From assembly GCF_040869045.1 (NCBI RefSeq), contig NC_090321.1, positions 27,835,426 to 27,899,425 of the forward strand: DNA of 64,000 bases, read 5' to 3'. Every line of letters begins with the position of its first letter. Within the stretch, counting starts at the first letter, position 1. Shown one piece after another: positions 11,738-23,635 of this stretch. The notes below the pieces were generated by a model. That model saw nothing but the letters and a program-made list of their open reading frames with translations, was not told where the DNA came from and did no database searches. This DNA is from Eurosta solidaginis. Lineage: Eukaryota > Arthropoda > Insecta > Diptera > Tephritidae. The position numbers were made by a program, and so were the translations under genes.

Positions 11738-12032
11738 ATTAGCACTGGAAATTGGTTTCTGTTTTGGCACACAACTTTCCAAAAACCTTCGATATGATTA
11801 AAATACGATGCTATAAATGATATTTAGAGTTTCACTCTGTAACTTGAGCTCTGAAGATAGAATACAACCTATTTCATTTATTCAAACTTGCTGGTCGTTT
11901 TTCTCGAATGATAGCATGAATTAAATTGATTTCACGTTTGAGGACTCTATCGTCCTCACTATTAGCAACAGAGGTATCTCATGCATTTTGAAGAGAGCTT
12001 CACCCGCTTTATATTGTCAGCAACCGATATCT
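11738..12032. other. no gene seen
   Basis: Unassigned AT-rich sequence. Confidence 0.5.
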
Positions 12033-12412
12033 CCCAGCGTGTTAGGGGGTTAGAATATTCCCATCGGTACGTATGTCTGTCATGAGAAGCGACTAAAATA
12101 CCAAATGGATTCAATGGGTTGTGTAGCACAACCCTCGCAAGGTGTTGCCAGCGCAATATATAGCTTCGCCTATACGAGGCGAATCCTGTTTCATTAAAAA
12201 CCGAGGCTCTGGCGACCCCGAACTCCTCATGGATTTAGGGGTGGCCGCAATGGCCTATAAGGTCGCATGTGGTTATAACAAATCGTTCCCGAAATGGTCG
12301 GGCTTGGTACCGGAACGTACCGGATCTGCATTCGGCGAAGGCCCATCAATATCGGTGAAACTCCCCAAGTCACTCGGGAGTTTCCTTATCGCTACAACAA
12401 CAATAAGTTTTT
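12033..12412 (+). repeat. (CAA)-tailed dispersed repeat F, copy 2
   Basis: Starts near CCCAGCGTGTTAGGG, contains GCGACTAAAATACCAAAT, GAGGCTCTGGCGACCCC and CCCATCAATATCGGTGAAAC, and ends CGCTACAACAACAAT. Five copies occur in the window. The repeated 3' tail on a ~380-bp body without coding capacity suggests a retroposed element (SINE, or LINE 3' end), but I see no clear pol III head. Confidence 0.75.
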
Positions 12413-12451
12413 GTCGACTTTATATCAAAATTTAATTTCCATCATGTGTGT

Positions 12452-12650
12452 TGCCCTACGCCTACCACACCAAAAGTTCTGGTTTCGAGGCCAGGGAAAA
12501 GCCATGCCAAAATCTTTAGAAAAAAGGATTTTCAAATACAAAAATATTTTCTAAGCGGATTCCCCCCTCGGCAGTGGTTTGGCAAACACTCCGCGTGTAT
12601 TTCTGCCATGAAAAGCTTTTCAGCAAAAATTAATCTGCTGATAAGTAGAG
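12452..12650 (+). mobile_element. SINE S fragment
   Basis: Matches the body of the full SINE at 29537-29917: TTCTAAGCGGATTCCCCCCT, then CTCGGCAGTGG and ATTTCTGCCATGAAAAGC in the same order. The tRNA-like head is decayed and the 3' part is missing. Confidence 0.75.
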
Positions 12651-12665
12651 CAGCTGCAACACACT

Positions 12666-12830
12666 AGAACTCTGAAGGTAACGAGAAGACAGACGAACTT
12701 GCAAAGTCAGTGACCCTGCTGGATCCTGTGGAAACGCTTGAGATGTATAATTCCTTTATATCAATCAGATTTAAGGAGTTAGCGTCCTTCAACTGGCGCT
12801 TCTCGAACATCTGCAACATAACCAAATAAA
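12666..12830 (+). pseudogene. LINE RNase H fragment
   Basis: The frame reads SEGNEKTDELAKSVTLLDP and continues with ETLEMYNSFISIRFKEL. EGNE.ADELAK is the conserved segment of LINE RNase H domains around a catalytic aspartate. The fragment sits between a SINE piece and repeat F copy 3. Truncated at both ends. Confidence 0.6.
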
Positions 12831-12856
12831 CCGGGCCGAATTACGATACTATAAGC

Positions 12857-13278
12857 CCCCCAGCGTGTTAGGGCGCTTTGAATATACCCGCGGCAGGGTT
12901 TTCCGTCATAAGAGGCGACTAAAATACCAAATTTGCTTAAGGGGTTGTGTAGCGCATCCCTTTCAATGTCTTGCCAGCGCAATATATAGCTTCTCTAACC
13001 CAATTGTCAACCTCACCTACCAGTGGCGCATCCTGTTACTTTAAGAGCCGAGGCTCTGGAAATCCCAAGTTCCTCATAGATCTGGATGTCGGAGGGCGGG
13101 ATTACCTTGAAGGTTTCATGTGGTCATACTAAATCGTTTCCGAGATGGTCGTACAGGTGCCTTAATGGTGATTGTTACCGGAACGTAGAGGATTTGTATC
13201 CGGCAAAGGACCATCAATATCGATAACACTCCCCAAAGCCTTCGGGGAGTGCCTTTATCGTTACAACAACTACAACGA
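12857..13278 (+). repeat. (CAA)-tailed dispersed repeat F, copy 3
   Basis: Same order of blocks as copy 2: CAGCGTGTTAGGG, GAGGCGACTAAAATACCAAA, GAGGCTCTGG, AAAGGACCATCAATATCGAT, then ACAACAACTACAACGA. About 420 bp. Confidence 0.8.
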
Positions 13279-14352
13279 TGGTATGAGGTTCAGTGAATCA
13301 AGCAGTCAATCAGTTTTAGCTTGAACCATTGCGTACCATACTAAGTGTGTCAACTCAGCTATAAACGTCAAAACTACAAACAGCCTCGCTCGCCTGACGC
13401 AAATCTCAGGTCTAGAGTTGCATTTTTGGTAGTTAAAATGACTTTAAGTTGAGTTGCATTTGATAGTTTAAAAAAATTAATTGTATCTAGAAATGAAAAA
13501 GTTGAATAAATTTCCGCGGAAATATAAATAATAAAAGAATTGTTATTTCCAAAAAAGCCAAAAAATACGGAAAGCATAATTGTTTTAAATTAGGAACAAA
13601 AAACCAGGAGACGCTTTACAAAATATAGCGCACCACACGTGTAACTTGTTTTGCTCATGAACAATTTCTAGGGTTGTTTTACACGATTCGATTTTCTGAA
13701 CAAATTTTCTACGTTCAATCAAATACATAAGGTTGCATTTACATAAACGCTTTGGTACCTTTAAAGCAAAGATAAGGTTAAGTTTTTCGTCATCCCTTCT
13801 CAAATTTGGTTTCAAGACAAACCGGTTTCGGCGTTGTGGCATCATCAGTGTCGATTTTCATTCTGATCTGTTTCGGTCGTTTCTCTTGTTGCTAAACGGA
13901 TCCTCTGAGTTAGTTTTAATTCTTAGTTTTCGCCCTAGATAGTTCAATGTTTTGAACGGTGTGTGTCTGCGTCTGAACGTACTCGAAAACATGGAAATCT
14001 ACAAACAGAAAACATTCGACGGTAGAATAATAAACGAACAGATAAACACAATTTCTGACAATATTTCAGCCTTTAAAACTTGTTTACAAGAAACCAAGTA
14101 ATTACACAGGTACAACAGAAAAAACATAACAACAAATAAACATAGAACAATAAACACACCAAAGCAAAAAACCCACAAAGAAGGTCAAACGACTAGAATT
14201 ACTGACTTTTACTTGCCTCAGTCAGTCACACAAATCGATCTGTAAAAATAACTAAAAAAAAGTTTAAGTTAAACAGTTTTATTGAAAAAAATACTTAAAT
14301 TAAGTAATAATAATACTAAAAGCTATAGAATAATTGGGTAGGTCCTAGGTAC
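13279..14352. other. no gene seen; left target duplication at the end
   Basis: AT-rich sequence without a supported gene. The last 8 bases (14345-14352, CTAGGTAC) are the left target-site copy of the element at 14353-18782. Confidence 0.55.
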
Positions 14353-14567
14353 TAGAGATATACGCCGCCACCGCCACTGATTAGGGTCGGTTTTCGCACG
14401 CCGCCGCCGAATGTCAAAAATTTCGGCGCGGCGGCGGCGGCGGCGTCCGGCGCGGTACTATATTTTCTACTCGTTTAATACTATGTTCAAACAGAAAAAT
14501 AAATTGAGGAAATTTCGATTTGAATTGAGTGCTGTTCATACAACTCGATTTAGCTTACACAATAGTA

Positions 14568-14820
14568 ATTTGATAGCTGGTCGACTCATCTCTACAGCAA
14601 GAACATACCTTTGTCCAGACTGTCAAAATGTGCGTGTTGGTATTAGGCGAATGAAATGGAATGAAAACATAAAACTTTGAAATTTTTGTGTGTTGTAAGA
14701 AAATTTGTTCAATGTTTTGGTTTAATTTTGAGTTTGCCATCTTCTTTTGACAATCCCTACTCTAGTGAAATGAAAGACATAAAATCAGCTGATGAGATGA
14801 GCCAACCATATAGTTCAGCC
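14568..14820. mobile_element. MITE G, copy 1
   Basis: About 253 bp matching 32274-32548 and 59035-59295. The right end reads GATGAGCCAACCATATAGTT and the left end has the decayed complement around TGGTCGACTCATCT. It lies inside the hAT-like element. Confidence 0.65.
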
Positions 14821-14850
14821 GTGCGTAGCTGACGTTTAAATATACTCAAT

Positions 14851-15012
14851 AAACACACTTTACAATGTTGCATTTGCAGTTTGAAACAATTTATTACGCA
14901 ATTTTTTTTAAATTGGCAATTTATTATTACAATTTATTATATGACAAAAAAAAAATAACAAATTGCGTAATAAATTTCCCAAATAGTATAAATTGCCAAT
15001 TTGGTGTGTGTT
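14851..15012. repeat. inverted repeat (hairpin)
   Basis: AAACACACTTTAC and CAATTTATTACGCAATTT on the left are complemented by AAATTGCGTAATAAATTT and GGTGTGTGTTT on the right. No coding content. Confidence 0.6.
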
Positions 15013-15163
15013 TGAACCTAGTATAAGGCTGTTTAGGCCATTTATTGTTCAAGTCAAAATTGGTCGGATATTGTCGAATGTGGTATCAACGGATGCGCAT
15101 CACTGTCAGTTATAAGAAACTAATTGCGAAATTTAACTATTTCTAACTGTTCAAAAGTTATTA

Positions 15164-15776
15164 AAAATAAAATTAAAGAAAAAAAAACTTTTTTAAAAAT
15201 AAGCTTTTATTATTTTGGTTAATTAAATTAACTAAAAAGTAAACAATAAATTGACTCTAAAGAAATATAACACTTCATAAGTTCATTGTAAGCTTAAACG
15301 ATAATTAGGCTTTTTCGTCTGCGACAAAAAATTCTATATTGTACATAATTATATATTATTAACATTAAAACTTTACACCTAAATTATTAAATCTTACAGT
15401 TTATATCAAAGTCGAAATTGTTCTAATAAAAAACGTGTTAAATTTTGATGGTATAATTAAGAACATTTAGGATCTCATTTTCTTGCTATCGCAATGTAAC
15501 ACGCTTTTATTAGAACAATTAGGACTGTGATATAAACTGTAAGCTTTAATAATTTAGGTGTAAAGTTTTAATGTTAAAAATATATAATTATGTACGATAT
15601 AGAATTTTTTTTGTCGCAGACGAAAAAGCCTAATTATCGTTTAAGCTTACAATGAACTTATGAAGTGTTATATTTATTTAGAGTCAATTTATTGTTTACT
15701 TTTTAGTTAATTTTATTAACCAAAATAATAAAAGCTTATTTTTAAAAAAGTTTTTTTTTCTTTAATTTTATTTTTT
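15164..15776. repeat. 613-bp near-perfect palindrome (two ~277-bp arms)
   Basis: The left arm (15164-15440) and right arm (15497-15776) are reverse complements with roughly a dozen differences by eye, around a ~56-nt spacer. Landmarks are GGCTTTTTCGTCTGCGAC (left) and GTCGCAGACGAAAAAGCC (right). If transcribed, it would make a long double-stranded hairpin. I cannot tell whether it is a fold-back element or a local inverted duplication. It has no coding frame. Confidence 0.85.
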
Positions 15777-15789
15777 ACTTTTTAGTTCG

Positions 15790-18436
15790 TTTTATTAACA
15801 AGTAATAGAAGCTTGTTCTTAGAAAAGCTTTAAATATAAGTATAGGGGGTGAAACAAAAACACATATTTCAGTTACATCTGCGTATAATGCGGATTGGAA
15901 TTTATTAGTACACATTTTATGCGCAGCAACTTCAGAGGTGTATTCAAAGTTTAAAGTATAGTAAATATAAGTATTGAAGTCATGAGCCTGGGCATTCGCG
16001 CAATTTTAGTGATGTAAATTGCATGGTGCCAGCGCCAATGCGGTGCCAGCTCAATGGTAGCTCATTGACGAAATGACTCCAAGCGAATTTTTGACGCTAC
16101 TTAGTAGTGAGTGCGTAGTACATTTTACTTGCACTATTGAGTGAAACCACTTTTGTGTGTCAGGCACGAGTTTGGTGTTATTGGCGCTACTGGCAATGAT
16201 GACACTGAGCTGTTGACGGTAGCGCTGGTAGTTCAGATTTTGAATCAGAGAAAGAATTGATGACCCGTGTAAATTATTATGGCTTTGGCCATATTGGTGT
16301 ATTTGTATATTTTAGATTTAATGCACAATTAATATGTGTGCGTTTGAGCGGCCAAATAATAACAGTAATATTGCTAAAGTGCTGCTTAGTTGATGTAATG
16401 TCGCTAATTTCCTAGCGATTATCAATAGATTGTCAATATTTCGTTCAACGGGCACGCGTAATTGCCACATCTGCTCAAATTCTTGATTTAACTTAAGCTG
16501 TTATGCCAATATTTTTCAGCCAGCTTTTTTCAAATAGGTAATTTTTCCAAAAGCAAAATAAATTACAGAAAAGATTACAGGGTTAAACAGCCTTAAAAAT
16601 GCAGCTATGTTGGTTATACACAGAAATACAACAGAGGGTTGTGTCTCCGCTTTTCGCAAGCGTTGAGATTCACCACGCGTGACACGCGTGATTCACCACG
16701 TCCAAATATCACAATCCACGGATAGGTACCGGCGGGTTTGTATGGGACTTAGGCTGTTATGCCAAAGTAAATACAAATCTTTACCGATAACTGTGTTATC
16801 GATTTATTTATCGAATTCTAACAAAGTAATATTGCATTGTCATCAGAGTTATACATGTGTGCAAAATTTCAGCTCAATCGGACACCGGGAAGTGTATCAA
16901 ATTTAACTTGCAAAATTCCATTACAGACAACAAAAGTGAAACTAAATAAAAGCTTATAAAAAAACAGGCGTTTTCGATGTCAGCATAACACGGACTTTGC
17001 ATCACCCAATTCACCAAGCTATTAAAACAAAACACTAAAAGAAACGTTATATAATAAATTTATATAATCACTTTGCAAATTTTTTCCAAAAAAAAAAAAA
17101 AATTACACAAAGCGTTTCAAATTGTTTTCAAGTTGTTAAAAAAAGCAAAAAAGTGCCGATTTTTTTTTAAATTTTATATTGCGATTGGCTGAAAGAATAA
17201 GCGAAATCAGTGATGCAAAATACTTTAGTAGGTTCTAGAGGCATAAACACTCCTTTGAAATGTTTTTTTACCTCATACTTAAGTTGAGAATATATGTACG
17301 TATGAGAAGGGTTTAAAAAATCACTTGGGCTTACATTCAAACATTTTTGTTCATTTGCGAAACTATACAATAGCGTCTGAAATGTTAATTTTAATTTTAA
17401 CAATTCATCGTTCACCACCCAAGTCTCCCGGTTTGACATAAAGTTGGCGGCCCTATTCAAAACTATTGCCTTGGAGTTAATTACATTGATTATAGCCTAT
17501 CAACCAAGTTTAAATATCACCTACACGTTACGGCTCCTTTTACAATTGTGAATACGTAGGCACATATATTTACCAGGTAAGGCTTTTTCCTTCGCAAGAA
17601 CACTCAAAGTGGTGAAGTAAAAGCTTTCCGAAGACAGTCGAACTAGTGACCGTGTGTGCTACTACCCTAACGAAGTGAACAGTCGAACTAGTCTGAAAAC
17701 TGAAGCTACGCGTTCATCCATAATGAGATCTTATATCATTAGGCCGGAAAACGGCAGTAAACATCATTCAACTTAAAATCGGTCGACTTTCATTCTAAAA
17801 TATCGTTTTGATTTAACGAAGACTATTGAAATCAATGATGTGAACACAAATGTCTACATACTCTGGTCTACATTTTAAAAAATTTATCCAGGGTCCTTGT
17901 AAAATTTTAATTATGTAGATGCGCCGAGGATTATATGATTTTCACCCAATACGCAATGACGGCATCCTTGGCCGAACTTCCTAACGTTTCAATTTGTTTC
18001 TCTGGTGTAGCTCGGCAAAAGCATCCATTGGAAAGTCTTCACAGCTACACCTCGAGCTTCTAGGAAAATGACGTCGACGAAGGTATGAGTTCGAAGTCGC
18101 AGTCCTATACCTTCTGTGCTGCCATATGGTGTGAGGGTCAGAAGGCCTGGTAGCGACTGGTGGTCGGGATTGCTACTGTTCGCACATCGGGAATTGTAGC
18201 TCTCAAAAACAGCCGAAAAAACTGGAGGCGCCCTGTGCCACGAGTTTCATGAGTATTAATAGATCATTAATAGCAACCGTAAGTCAACTTTGTGCTTGGC
18301 CGCCAAGGAGCCGCAAATGATTTAAAGAATTTGTGTTCGCGACGATTATTAGGAGTTAACCCTAGGTGAAACTACGCTTTGCACGGGATATGCAGACAAA
18401 AGTGTGGCTATTTTATGTATCTCTATTTCTTTTCAG
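15790..18436. other. interior of the hAT-like element; no gene recognised
   Basis: Mostly AT-rich. At 16677-16690 the word CACGCGTGA repeats in tandem. From about 17930 to 18360 base composition rises toward coding-like levels, but stops interrupt all frames on both strands and I recognise no protein. Confidence 0.4.
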
Positions 18437-18564
18437 CAGACGCAGCAGTACCAATTCCAAAGACCGGTGCTAGGCTCGAAGCCTCACTGGAGCAAGTGAA
18501 CGAGGGACAATCCCTCCGCAAGGAGTTACTCCTGAAAATGTTTGAACAGTCTGCGAGATCTTGA
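18437..18564 (+). other. exon-like open stretch behind a 3' splice-site-like signal
   Basis: A pyrimidine-rich tract ending TTTCTTTTCAG precedes an open frame translating to ADAAVPIPKTGARLEASLEQ and then about 22 charged residues (rich in E, L, K) up to a stop. Codon use is GC-richer than the surroundings. It could be a captured host exon, the end of a decayed transposon gene, or chance. No family recognised. Confidence 0.3.
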
Positions 18565-18790
18565 GGCAAAAACCTCGGATCTTTCCGAAATGGCCAACAC
18601 GTTGATTTCCTTAAATACATACAAGCAACCCCTTTCATAAATACTATTTTTTTAAATCGAAAGATCACGCTTTTTAAAGTAAGAATACCGGCGTATGCCG
18701 GCGCGCCGCACACGCCGCTGCCGCCGGTATATAATAGAGCCTGCGCCGCCGCCGCCGATTAAGTGATCGGCGTAAACCTCTACTAGGTAC

Positions 18791-19052
18791 TAGTCATAGC
18801 ACTCCTCATCAATCTAGGGCGTTGATCAGAAAATTAAATAAAAGCGTTGGGCGCGTGAAATTGTTACGTCATCTTTCGTACAAAAGTTGGCAGACTTCAA
18901 CTTTTGCAACATGTAAAGCGTAAGAAGAAGAATTCAACAAACAAAACGGTGGTATAGGTGTGGAAATAAACCAAAAGAGCGGAAAAAAATTTGGATGTAA
19001 AAAAGTTTGATTATGAAATACGTTTTTTCTGAAAAACTATACATTCGCCATC
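18791..19052. other. no gene seen
   Basis: Short unassigned stretch between the hAT-like element and the DINE-like copy. Confidence 0.5.
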
Positions 19053-20183
19053 TTTTTATACCTTTCATGAACATGAATTGGTATATTAACTTCGGTCCCA
19101 TGTTTGTAACGTTCAGAAATATAGAAAATAGACTCACCATTAAGTATACCGAAATAATCAGGGCGACGAACTGAGTTGATATAGCCATGTCCGTCTGTCC
19201 GTCTGTCCGTCCGTCTGTCTGTTTGAACGCAAACTAGTCCCTCAAATTATGAGGTATCTCTATGAAATTTGGCACAAGGATGTATTTTTGTATTGTATTA
19301 GACATTTGTCGAATCCGGTAGGATCGGACCACTATAACATATATCTCCCATACAACCGATCGTTCAGATAGAAAGATTTTTGGCCATTTCTCCCTTAATT
19401 TAAAAAGTATAAACGTGAAACTCGGTGATATATATTTTAATATATCATAGAAGATTTTCTGAAAAAATCACTTTGATCAAAGCTATATATAGTATATATC
19501 CCATACAACCGATCGTTCAGTTAGAAAGATTTTTGGCAATTTCTCCCTTAATTTCCAATATAAAAACGTTAAACTTTGTGATATTTATTCTAATATATCA
19601 TAGCAGATTTCATGAAAAAATCGTTTCGATCGGAGCTATATATAATATATATCCCATACAACCGATCGTTCAGATAGAAATATTTTTAGCCATTTCTCCC
19701 TTAATTTCCAATATAAAAACGTTAAACTTTGTGATATTTATTCTAATATATCATAGAAGATTTCCTGAAGATATCACTTTGATCAGAGCTATATGTATAT
19801 AGTATATACCTATCCCATACAACCGGTCGTTCAGTTAAAAAGATTTTTGGCCATTTCTCTCTCAGTTTCAAATATAAAAACGTGAAAATTGGCGATATAT
19901 ATGATAATGTATCATAGAAGATTTCCTGTAAAAATCATTTCGATCGGAGCTTTCTATAATATATATCCCATACATACCATCGTTCAGATAAGGGGGTTTT
20001 TTGCCATTTTTTTTTTTTTATCTTAAAAATCGTTTAGGTATGTACATCTGTTCACTATATATTTCTTATCTTATACATCCCATTATTTGGAGATTACGAA
20101 CGGGATAAGGTTATTGTTCACCCCATTCATGAAAGTTATGAAATCTTCCGCACAGCCGAAGACAGTCCCGTCCTTACTTGTTT
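19053..20183 (+). mobile_element. DINE-like subfamily B, copy 1, with internal 153-bp tandem repeats
   Basis: Left end TTTTTATACCTTTCATGAAC, then a GTCY tract (GTCCGTCTGTCCGTCTGTCC at about 19190), then five tandem units of ~153 bp each carrying CCCATACAACCGATCGTTCAG-type sequence (starts near 19347, 19500, 19653, 19813, 19967), and the right end CCGTCCTTACTTGTTT. The GTCY core followed by tandem repeats resembles the DINE-1/mini-me group of Helitron-related non-autonomous elements. The assignment is by layout; no search was run. Frames such as 19425-19802 are translations of the tandem units, not genes. Confidence 0.7.
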
Positions 20184-21433
20184 GACTTAGAGAAGTAATC
20201 TCAGGTAATAAATTACATTTTTAATGAATCATTATCTATTAACTGAAAAATTTTCGCCATGACATAATATTAAAATGTTGTGGAATACAGCAACACTTTT
20301 GTGACTACATTAACCGTGTTTCAATTTTGTACTTCCCGGCACTGAACCGTTTTCAACCGAAACAACAATGACAACCTATATTTTCTCATTATGCTAACTG
20401 AACCGAGTGCCTGTCAGAAATAAGTCAACACACTTCTACTAATCCACAATGGCTTGAACTTCAAGCAGTAAACATCTCATGCGTTAATGCAATGCTCAAA
20501 CATTCTCCATGTAAACACGAACTACTAAAAATAAATTTAAGTTTATATTCGAAGCACTGCGGGCGTTGTGAACTACTGTCATATATGTATACATATATTT
20601 ATTAATATGCAAATTTACAGTAAAATAAAAGCTACAATTCAAAATTTTCTAGCTATGCTATTTGAAAATGCACTGAGTTGGGCCAATAGCGGCGGCATTG
20701 ACTATTAATGCTGGCGTATGCTAATCATTTCAAATCAATTGTATGATTTATTTATTCATCGAAGCCAATTAGTGAATTGGTTATTATTGTTTCCAATCTG
20801 TAGCTATCTTTATGTGTGTGTATGTAAATTTACATTTATTTGTTTTTATTGGTATGATTGTTACCAAAAATGTGCATACATATCTACAAAAAATTGTTGT
20901 CAGTTTTAGCTATTCATATGAATGGTATAACAAAACTGGTCTCCCTATAAAAACTACCAGATATTTTTCATGGACTTTCAATTGCAGTTAATTTGTGCAC
21001 ACTACTACATATATACAGGTATTATATTTGTATGTGCAGTTTTATTGTGATATCGCACGTAGTATGAAAATATTTCATTGCATTTTCATATTAGCATAAA
21101 ATTATTCATAACTATCGAGCTGCACAATTTATGTATGTATGTCAATACCAGAGAACGCAACTAACAGTTCCCAAAACCGAAATTTTCAATAAAAAACTGT
21201 AACTGTTAAATAGTATAGGCACTTCGGTTTCGGGATCTCATAGAGAAAAACCTTTTTGCAAGCAAAATAAATTGAATGGTCAGAGAACGAGAGTAATTGA
21301 TTCCGAAAAAATATTAATCACACTCTGTTAAGATGTACGTAAATATATGTTAGCGCCAACAACAACAACAACAGATAACAAACTATGTTCTTGCGCAGTA
21401 CCGTATGCATTTGTTTATGCGTAAATAATATAC
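20184..21433. other. no gene seen
   Basis: AT-rich with TATG/CATA-rich tracts; nothing supported. Confidence 0.5.
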
Positions 21434-21982
21434 TGTACCGAATTTTGGGAAATTCCTGATAATTATACACCCTCTGCTAACGTTCTGATTCCTGAACTAT
21501 CAAATAAATAACTCCAATATTCAGTACTGCAAAATGGTCTTTATTTATACTACTTTGGGAGTAATACTTCACAATTATACTTCACTAATAGCGTTTTGAA
21601 ATCCAACTGATCCCTGATTCCTCAGTTTTCGCTGCTGTTATACTCTCGATTACCCATTTCTCCTAAGGCCTAGACATTTCACGAACAATCCTTCAAGAAC
21701 AGTTGTATCTCATACTTGGTTATTTAGCTATATGCGTGTGTATGTGTGAGTAACAACTTCCGCTCTTAGCTGATGCGAACGTTATGTGTATGTGAAATAA
21801 TCTCTTTGCTTCAAGCTGCTGGTTGTGTATATGTGACTAATTGATTTGATGTTTTCATGTACATAATGTGACTGCTTGCTTTAATGTGTACATGTATATA
21901 ATTGTGACTGCTTGCTTTGTTGTTGTTATGCATTTATTTAGTAGCAGTATGGTGATGTATAAAACTGCTAATATTCGCTAAA
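21434..21982 (-). mobile_element. solo LTR, related to the Gypsy-type LTRs at 61-63 kb
   Basis: On the minus strand the blocks CGAATATTAGCAG, CCTTAGGAGAAATGGGT, AGGGATCAGTTGGATTT and TATTGGAGTTATTTATT occur in the same order as in the LTRs at 61406 and 62520. The ends are TTAGCGAATATT and ...TTCGGTACA. No internal element sequence is attached on either side, so this is a solo LTR from a related but diverged family. Confidence 0.7.
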
Positions 21983-22049
21983 ATATGTAAAAGGATGGAC
22001 TAGAAAATAAAAGGAATAGCAAAAAGGAGAGAAAAGGAAAGTACTAGAA

Positions 22050-22345
22050 TCGTTACCGATTTTTTATGCGATTTTTCGGTTAACCAGCGATTTAAGCATT
22101 TATTTTAGATGAGGTATCGGTTTGTTATCGGCGTGTTATGGGAGAGGTAAAGTCAAGTTAGAGATTTGTTATCGAAAATTAAATGTGTTATCGGTAGCAA
22201 ACGTTATCGGTTTAATAAAGGAATGTTATTTAGTATCGAAAAGTCATCGACTTCTTATCTGAAAAATATAGTTTTTTGTTAAAGAAATATTGATGTGTTA
22301 TATACAAGTCAACGATTTTTTAGACACAAATATGTAAAATATGCA
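22050..22345. repeat. degenerate TTATCG(R)TTTG short-unit repeat
   Basis: Many near-copies of GTTATCGGTTTGTTATCGG-like words. The same texture recurs at 45400-45650 and 46845-46995. Confidence 0.6.
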
Positions 22346-22659
22346 TTTCCGACAGTAAACAATCGCTATTTTTTCGATTACTAGTCGATAACAATTCAAT
22401 ATTTTTTGATAATAAGTCAAAAACTTTTTGAAAAAAAAACTTAATTAATAGATTATTTACCAATAATATACATATAACTTTCGATATGAGTAGCTATCGA
22501 TAACAAGTCGATAACACGTCGACAATAAGCCAAAGACAGTAATACCAGCATCACAACTTTTCGCATTCGTAAATGAGTTTTTCTGTGCCATGCTAAATGA
22601 TTTCTCAATAGTCGCGGAAAGCTACCGAAATAGCTGCTTTTATAATATAGAAATTTTCT

Positions 22660-22930
22660 CGGCATCGTTCCGGAATGATCAAATAACGTTATAGAAATAG
22701 TCCCGAAATAATCCCGAAATAGTTCCCGAATAGTCGAAAATTTTCCAATATCTTCTGAAAAAAGTACCTAAGAAATCCCGAACAAAATTAAAATAGTCCC
22801 GAAATTATCTCAAAATAGTACCAGAATGATGCCAACATTACTACACATAAGTCCCGAGATTAACCCAAAATTATAGGCAAGCAGTCAAGAAATTATCTCA
22901 CATAGCTTCCTAGAGATGGTCCCCGCATTA
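22660..22930. repeat. degenerate CCCGAAATAGT short-unit repeat
   Basis: Words such as GTCCCGAAATAATCCCGAAA recur every ~11-18 bp. It lies beside the TTATCG block and may belong to the same larger repeat, since similar CGGAAT/GGCAT words follow at 45040-45360. Confidence 0.5.
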
Positions 22931-22959
22931 CCTCGAAAATATACGATCGTACCACAGTA

Positions 22960-23635
22960 CGGTGTTTGTGGTTTAATTTTTTAGGTATACGAATTATGTG
23001 CAGACCCTTATAATAGTTTTGTGTTAAGTTTACATTATGTTAAATCTATCTGAGCAGAAGAGAGATTTATCATTCTCGAAACCTAGTGCGGTCGCAAAAT
23101 AACAATTTTAAGCAAACCTTAGCCAATAAATCACCCTAAACGGTTCCAGTTTTCTGGTTAACCGTTAAATGCAATCTCTGATATATACTCGTTGTTCAAA
23201 ATTCAAATCAGATTTGAAAGCGCTTACATGTGGGTTAATATGTAACAAATTCAATTCCATTACTCTTGATGCTTAATGTGTGGTTTTGCGCTGATAATTG
23301 CTAGTAAATTGCTTAGCTGATGATTAGCTAAAATTCATCTGATTATAAATGCAAAAATTTTAATACGATGTAATTAAAGATTGAATCAATAAATGCAGAC
23401 TTAATTATTATTAACAAAGCTATCCCTATCTATACGACATTCTTTAGTTTTAATTTAGAAAAAAAAATAGATTTCAAGGACTAGCATTTTAAATTGATTT
23501 TTAATTAATATCACATCATATAATTGACACTCTTATGACATCACATCATATCGGTTGCAAAATTTGTGGATGTTTGTAAGTCTACGGACAAATGGCAGCA
23601 ATCACCGTGTACTGGGTATATATAATAAGCTTTTT
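22960..23635. other. no gene seen
   Basis: AT-rich unassigned sequence. Confidence 0.5.

Larger units (their letters stand above)
14353..18782. mobile_element. hAT-like DNA transposon, 4.43 kb, non-autonomous or decayed
   Basis: The left end is TAGAGATATACGCCG and the right end, reverse-complemented, is TAGAGGTTTACGCCG. Both are followed by strikingly GC-rich CGG/CCG subterminal tracts (to about 14460 and back to about 18686) in an otherwise AT-rich region. Immediately outside both ends is the perfect 8-bp repeat CTAGGTAC (14345-14352 and 18783-18790), which also fits the hAT preference nTnnnnAn. I see no transposase frame. The interior holds a MITE (14568-14820), a small hairpin, a 613-bp palindrome and an exon-like stretch near 18437. 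Confidence 0.7.

Noticed and set aside
19425..19802. 125-codon frame (HRRFSEKITL repeats)
   Set aside because: Translation of the 153-bp tandem units of the DINE-like element; the same peptide repeats at 63014-63283 for that reason.
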